Positions 59,691 to 64,000 of a stretch of DNA of 64,000 nucleotides are shown here, piece by piece (the stretch's first letter is position 1; every line of letters begins with the position of its first letter). The position numbers were made by a program, and so were the translations under genes. The notes under the pieces were generated by a model, which worked only from the letters and a program-made list of their open reading frames with translations, ran no database searches and was not told where the DNA came from. The stretch is from Isoetes taiwanensis (Eukaryota > Streptophyta > Lycopodiopsida > Isoetales > Isoetaceae). The stretch covers positions 16,175,059 to 16,239,058 of the forward strand of contig JAJEKV010000004.1 in the NCBI GenBank assembly GCA_021234155.1, in the 5' to 3' direction.

Positions 59691-60414
59691 GTCACGGCTG
59701 CATTCTCTTTTGGATTATCTTTGGATAGTCGGCACTTTCTTTTGGGTATTTATCCAAATCGGTTGCTTCTAAAAGGATTGCATTTCACATGGCAAAGTCT
59801 TGGCTAATATGGAGTGTATGGAATATGAAGGCTAAGAAAGGATTTTTATGATAAGTTTATTTCTTCTCGGTGGTGCTTCCACCTAAATTAAGTAGAAGTT
59901 GTATAATTCGGATCTCCAATTGGCACGATCGTATTAAAATTCAATATGGAGTGATCATCTAAAAGTGATTGATGCTTCAGGGACATTTCTTACTTACGGA
60001 AGTACTTTGTAATATTTTGAGTGTATAATAATATGAAGTAAAAACACGTTCAAAAAAAATATTCTAAGCTTTAGCAAAACTTACATTAAACAACTCAAGG
60101 GATTTGAATCCTAGTATTTCCGGTTTCACTTAAACATAAAACTTCTCATCCAAACAAAATAGCTTGAAGCTTAAACTCTTGCAGCTTGACATAAATGTAG
60201 ACACCAAATTGTGGCCATTAGTGTTATGGAATTGAAGCACAATAATGGTCAACCATTATTATGTCCTTCAAAAAAAACTTTTTCGATGTAACTATTACAA
60301 AGATCTAAACATAGAACTTGATTTTAATAAATGCTCATTTTCGGTTTCTATCCTTTATTTTATTCATCATTGAATATTTATTTACAAAGAGATGGCTAGA
60401 GATTCGGCAACGCT

Positions 60415-60985
60415 GTTCGCAAAGCCATAGATAACTCCAATTATGAGCCCAAAAGATCCTTTCTTTTAATTTGTTAAAAGCACGGGCAAAGGACAAAAAG
60501 CTATCAAATTGTATTATGGGAAGGACCTTCTTTCGAACCCCAAGCTTTGAGCCACATTACTTAAGCTTCCATAGATATGACACCCAAACTTGGTCATATA
60601 CTTCACATCATTATCTCCAGGGGAAAGTCTGGATCCATGAGCACAAAGAAGTCATCTTGTGAGTCGGCAAATCTTGGCAAGAGAAAAGCTTGAGCAAGTA
60701 TGCAATGTCGTATCGCCACTAAAGTGATCCGGTTGAGGCTCCCATTGAAAGAAACATGTGCTTGTGAAAAGGCCTAACAAAGTCATCATGTGGTATGCCA
60801 TATAGTTGAAGATAATCAAAGTTGATGCCATTTTGGCATAGAAAATCAATGGAGTCTTGAATAGTCATCCACATCAAATCAAACTGGAAGTTGAATTCCC
60901 GTAAATAGGGAGGAATCTACCATGATCATCAAAGAATGTGAGGCCCAAAGGTTTGGATGATCTTGAGCGTGTTAACATTCTTTTG
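60415..60985 (-). pseudogene. CAF1 (CCR4-associated factor 1) deadenylase pseudogene
   Basis: Minus-strand translation, with frame changes, gives LKIIQ (about 60960), LTFFDDHGRF, REFNFQFDL, IQDSIDFLCQNGINFDYLQL and YGIPHDDFVRPFHKHMFLS. It goes on to HSG-YDIAYLLKLFSCQDLP (about 60690-60730), KYMTKFGCHIYGSLSNVAQS, LGFERRSFP, FDSFLSFARAFNKLKERIFW and GVIYGFA. This is the order of the CAF1 RNase D-type exonuclease, the catalytic subunit of CCR4-NOT that shortens mRNA poly(A) tails in the cytoplasm. The N-terminal part with the first DxE catalytic pair is missing. At least three frameshifts are seen and no introns. Plant CAF1 genes are often intronless, so a retrocopy and a decayed duplicate look alike. 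Confidence 0.8.
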
Positions 60986-62439
60986 CAATGATTTCAACAA
61001 AAATGGACTTATTCTGATTTAATAGATAGCACTTCAAAGGATGCCATTATAAGAATTTTTATATTGTTTAATTCTTCTTGATTGTTATAATTTTTATAAG
61101 TTTTTATTATATAAGTTTATCTTTAAATTAGAACTATAATGGTTGTCAAAGAATGAAAGTACTTTTCAAACTAATTTTCACTTGAAACTATTTAGAATTA
61201 GACATTTCAAAATATAAAATTTCAATTTTCGGTGATTTAACAAATTAAAATTTGCCAATCATGATAATTCTTAAATGAAATCGATGGTTTAATAAGTGGT
61301 TGACTTAAAATTCAATATGAGAATTTCACAATTGACAAACTTTTAATACTTTAGGAAAAGTTTTAAGTTGAAATTAATTAAATGATAAAGTTAATGTTTT
61401 AATAATAACTATTAAATAATTTTATTATTGATGAAATAAAACATAATTAATAATAAGCTATTTAATTTTTTAAGACATAGGCGTCATTACTTAATTAATT
61501 TCAATCTAAAGATTCTTCTATAAATATTTCTAAAAAATAACATTTTAATCATACAGAGTTTATTTTAGATTAAAATTTAATTCTAAATAGAATAGAATAG
61601 AATAGAGTAAAGTGAAAATTAGTTTAGAAAGCAATCTTATAATTTAGTAGCCATCATACTTTTGATCTAAAGGTAAATTGAAGCAATTTTTGAAATCAAT
61701 AAGAGTTGAAAATACTTATAATCTTATCATGGCATCCTTGAAGTATATCTATTAGATTTGAATAAGTCCAAATTTTGTTGAATATGTCATAATGTGGGGT
61801 AGTGCATGAAAGGCCCCTTGCTCATGTGGCTAGGGGTTGCACGACTACCTGTGAAATTCAATGTCATTTGCAACATTAGAGTAGTGCTTGTAAATGTTAG
61901 ATATATGTTGCAATTCGGTCTCAGTTATATCTCCATACTTGTATTCGTTGAATGAGGTGATCCACTTCTTTGTTAAGACTATCAAAAGCAAAATCCATGC
62001 CACAAGAGAAGAGTTTCTAAATGCGGTCAAGACGATGCGTTTTTCAATGCCCACCTGAACTTTATAATGCCCACTGAACTTTATATCCGCGTTTTATATC
62101 CTTTTTTTTTGTTGAAGAAAAAGGTAAATGGGAGGAAAAAAGGTAAATGATATTTTCATTAAAAAAGGTCAAAGTTATATGCGTTTTTGGTTAGAAGATA
62201 TTTTTGGGCTTTGCGGTGCGACTTGCAAATCGAAGCCAAAGTCTAGTTTTAGGGGCTGTAGCCATCATCGATTTGTTGGCTAAAATTTACTTTCGAAAAG
62301 GAATCATTCTTGCGACTCTTTTCGCAAAGCCCGGATTTGAGGAAAATTTCGTGGATTACTATAATGCTTAAATGCCTCGGACATTCACTTAAAAGACATT
62401 TCCTAGTTTGACATGTATGGCGGTTATTTTCTTTAATAT
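60986..62439. other. AT-rich intergenic sequence
   Basis: Very AT-rich between 61060 and 61620, with no coding signal. A (AATAG)n array is at 61586-61606. Exons further 5' of the kinesin pseudogene were looked for in 62160-62440 but not recognised. Confidence 0.45.
61586..61606. repeat. (AATAG)n pentanucleotide microsatellite
   Basis: Four units, fifth occurrence of this pentanucleotide in the window. Confidence 0.85.
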
Positions 62440-63866
62440 AGATCTAAGAATGAAACAAGCTGCCGACATTTTAAAGCGGCAAGCATATCAATTAGTGCAA
62501 AATTTTGAAATGCTTTACAAAGAAGAGCAAGTTTTAAGGAAGAGATACTTCAACATCTTTGGAAGGTACATATAAAGGATAATATTTGTGAAATAGGCTC
62601 AATTAGGTTGCTAATTTCTTTATTTGCCTTAGATATGAAAGGGAAGCTTAGAGTGTATGCTGTTTTAGGAGGCCTACGGTTGAGAAAGAAAAGGTTGAAA
62701 ACCGAAGATGGTTCTTATCATCCGGATGAATTCACCTTGGAGCACCCTTGGAAGGATGGACAAGTCAAAAAGCACAAGTTTGATCATGTATTTGATGGGC
62801 GTAAAATAAATTATTATTTACGTCCATGACCTATGGGTCTTTGTTGGACGTAAATAAATTATTATTATTATTATTATTTGATGAAGAAGCAAGCCAAGAT
62901 GCTATATTTAAAAATACAAAGGTGTGCATCTTCTTCATAACTATAATGTATGCATATTTGCATATGTTCAAACCGATCCGGAAAGACTTTCACTATCTAT
63001 GGCAATCAAGAAACCCAGGGCTTACACCAAGAGCAACTAAGGAACTTTTTAAAAAGCGTCCGGAACACGTTCTCTTTTTCATTGAAGGTGCTAGTTGTTT
63101 TGCACTCTAGAAGCCTATCATTAAGTTGTTTTACCCGTGCAAATGATTGAAATGTTTTTTGGGTGGAACCAGCCTACATCTGCCGGAACTTTTACAGGAT
63201 ACTTTTAGTGGACTTGCTTCTTCTAAGGAATTTTAAAGGCGTAAGCTTGAAATCAAGAAAGATTGAAGGTAAAATAGTCCATTTTATCCGGCATTACTAC
63301 TTGTTCCCTTTGTTTTAATTACGAGGACATGGTGGTAGTGGAAAATGCAACTCTTGTGCCGGTGATTACAAGGGCTGACTTAGAAACAATAGTAATGTGG
63401 AGTTGAAAAGCGGCATACATCCGGGACCCAAATGAATGCGAATGTTCTCGCTCACATTTGATACTATCTATTATAATCGAGTACAAACATGCAAACTCAG
63501 TCCGTTGTGAAAGGCAAAGTAAGATAAGAAAAGACACATTTACGCTTTGTAGATTGGTTTTCTTTGGTTTGAAGTTAATATAAATCCCATCAATTGCGGT
63601 GAGTTTTGTGGACTTGGCTGGTTCCCAAAGAATAAAAACAATTAAAGGAGGCCCAAAGTATAAATAAGTCCTTATCTCAGAGACTTTGGGACGCGTTATT
63701 AGTTCACTGGGCCATAGGAGAGCGGCACATACCTTATTGAAATCACAAGCTTACCATTCTTATGAGTGATTCTCTTGAGGAAATGCAAAACGCGGCTCAT
63801 GTTTGTCAACATATCTCCCCACGAGTCAAATTTGGATGAGACTCACAACTCTCTCCGGTATGTGAA
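62440..63866 (+). pseudogene. KCBP-like kinesin (kinesin-14) motor-domain pseudogene
   Basis: Exon pieces read: neck helix LYKEEQVLRKRYFN (about 62510-62555), an intron (62566-62632, GT...AG), MKGKLRVY and DEFTLEHPWKDGQVKKHKFD (62635-62790). An insertion follows, then EEASQDAIFKNTK (62884-62922), SGKTFTIYG (remains of the P loop GQTGSGKT, about 62980), PGLTPRATKELF and FSFSLK (to 63087). Next come LEIKKD (63245-63265), MVVVENATLVPV (63329-63365), RSHLILSI (about 63450), FVDLAGSQRIK (63604-63638), AQSINKSLS, NHKLTILMSDSL and ISPHESNLDETHNSL (to about 63857). This is the minus-end motor of plant KCBP (ZWICHEL), a calmodulin-regulated microtubule motor acting in division and trichome shape. Multiple frameshifts, a partly lost P loop and a lost YLVQSAVDGYN segment show decay. 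Retained introns mean it is not a processed copy. Confidence 0.88.
62798..62874. mobile_element. 77-bp palindromic insertion with 9-bp target duplication
   Basis: The insertion carries inverted arms AATAAATTATTATTTACGTC and GGACGTAAATAAATTATTAT around a short loop (CATGACCTATGGGTCTTTGTT). It is flanked by the direct repeat TATTTGATG at 62789-62797 and 62875-62883. Removing the insertion and one repeat rejoins DHVFD with EEASQDAIF in frame, the expected KCBP sequence. A 9-bp duplication is typical of Mutator-like elements; 8 bp (hAT) is possible if the first base match is chance. Confidence 0.85.
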
Positions 63867-64000
63867 CTTTTAGAACCATCATTCAATTAAATTGGGATTA
63901 TGTCTTAATTTTGGGACAAATTTTATATTGCATGTTTTTTATAGCATATTCAAATTCACACATTTCGTGTCAAAAGTATGAAAACGTAATACCATATTAC
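63867..64000. other. Window end, probably intron or spacer after the kinesin exon
   Basis: The KCBP motor similarity stops at a plausible donor (CTCCG|GTATGTG near 63857). The rest is AT-rich without recognised coding. Confidence 0.4.

Larger units (their letters stand above)
56866..60060 (+). mobile_element. Second L1-like LINE, 5'-truncated
   Basis: This plus-strand copy begins in the endonuclease-RT linker (RRIVEALANVKIFCEKGG near 56876, LQQVIDAIRGLEVAQIQSA near 57025). It continues through reverse transcriptase and zinc-binding domain and ends in an A run at 60052-60060. ORF1 and endonuclease are absent, so it is a typical 5'-truncated insertion. About 270 bp at 59230-59495 do not read as LINE and may be a small nested insertion. 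Confidence 0.75.

Overview
This window looks like nuclear DNA of a land plant with a large, repeat-packed genome. The evidence is a chloroplast psaB fragment inserted among plant-type transposons, L1-like LINEs with the DUF4283-like gag domain of plant LINEs, a Ty3/Gypsy element, Helitron and CACTA remnants, and broken copies of two ordinary plant genes (a calmodulin-binding kinesin of the KCBP type and a CAF1 deadenylase). A second LINE type is unlike the usual angiosperm L1 and RTE elements: its 3' ends carry a hairpin and variable microsatellite tails. That makes me lean towards a seed-free vascular plant such as a fern or lycophyte, but this is inference. I found no intact host protein gene, rRNA or genuine tRNA.

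Layout. Positions 1-6590 hold no recognisable gene. A foldback (MITE-like) element lies at about 6.6-7.0 kb, two tRNA-like SINE modules at 7.2-7.65 kb and a LINE 3' fragment at 8.1-8.5 kb. From 10.86 to 20.15 kb there is one nested structure: a minus-strand LINE split by a minus-strand Ty3/Gypsy element with 370-bp LTRs (11423-18065). From 20.16 to about 26.7 kb runs a degenerate plus-strand L1-like LINE (gag-like ORF, endonuclease, reverse transcriptase, zinc-binding domain). Then comes a GC-rich block full of GGTTCGC palindromes (26.9-28.2 kb) and a GC-rich retroelement on the minus strand (28.4-29.9 kb). A CACTA 3' end, a cysteine-rich ORF and a Helitron Pif1-like helicase pseudogene occupy 34.3-37.0 kb. 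The best foldback element copy is at 39.8-40.5 kb.

From 43 to 50 kb there are mostly short tandem duplications. The psaB insertion is at 50.6-51.0 kb and a further foldback copy at 51.3 kb. A LINE retaining ORF1 and only the end of ORF2 lies at 52.4-54.6 kb, and a second L1-like LINE at 56.9-60.06 kb. A CAF1-like pseudogene follows at 60.4-61.0 kb on the minus strand. The last feature is a KCBP-like kinesin pseudogene with recognisable introns at 62.4-63.9 kb, one exon of which is split by a 77-bp palindromic insertion with a 9-bp target duplication.

There is no pathway-level cooperation here: the window is a graveyard of mobile DNA with gene debris. The most informative signal is the LINE 3' end found three times (about 10.87, 28.46 and 54.5 kb). 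The hairpin stems differ in sequence but stay paired, the motif GACGTTAA is fixed, and the tails are (GAATA)n, (GGAA)n and (TTTC)n. All calls rest on reading translations by eye; no database search was run.
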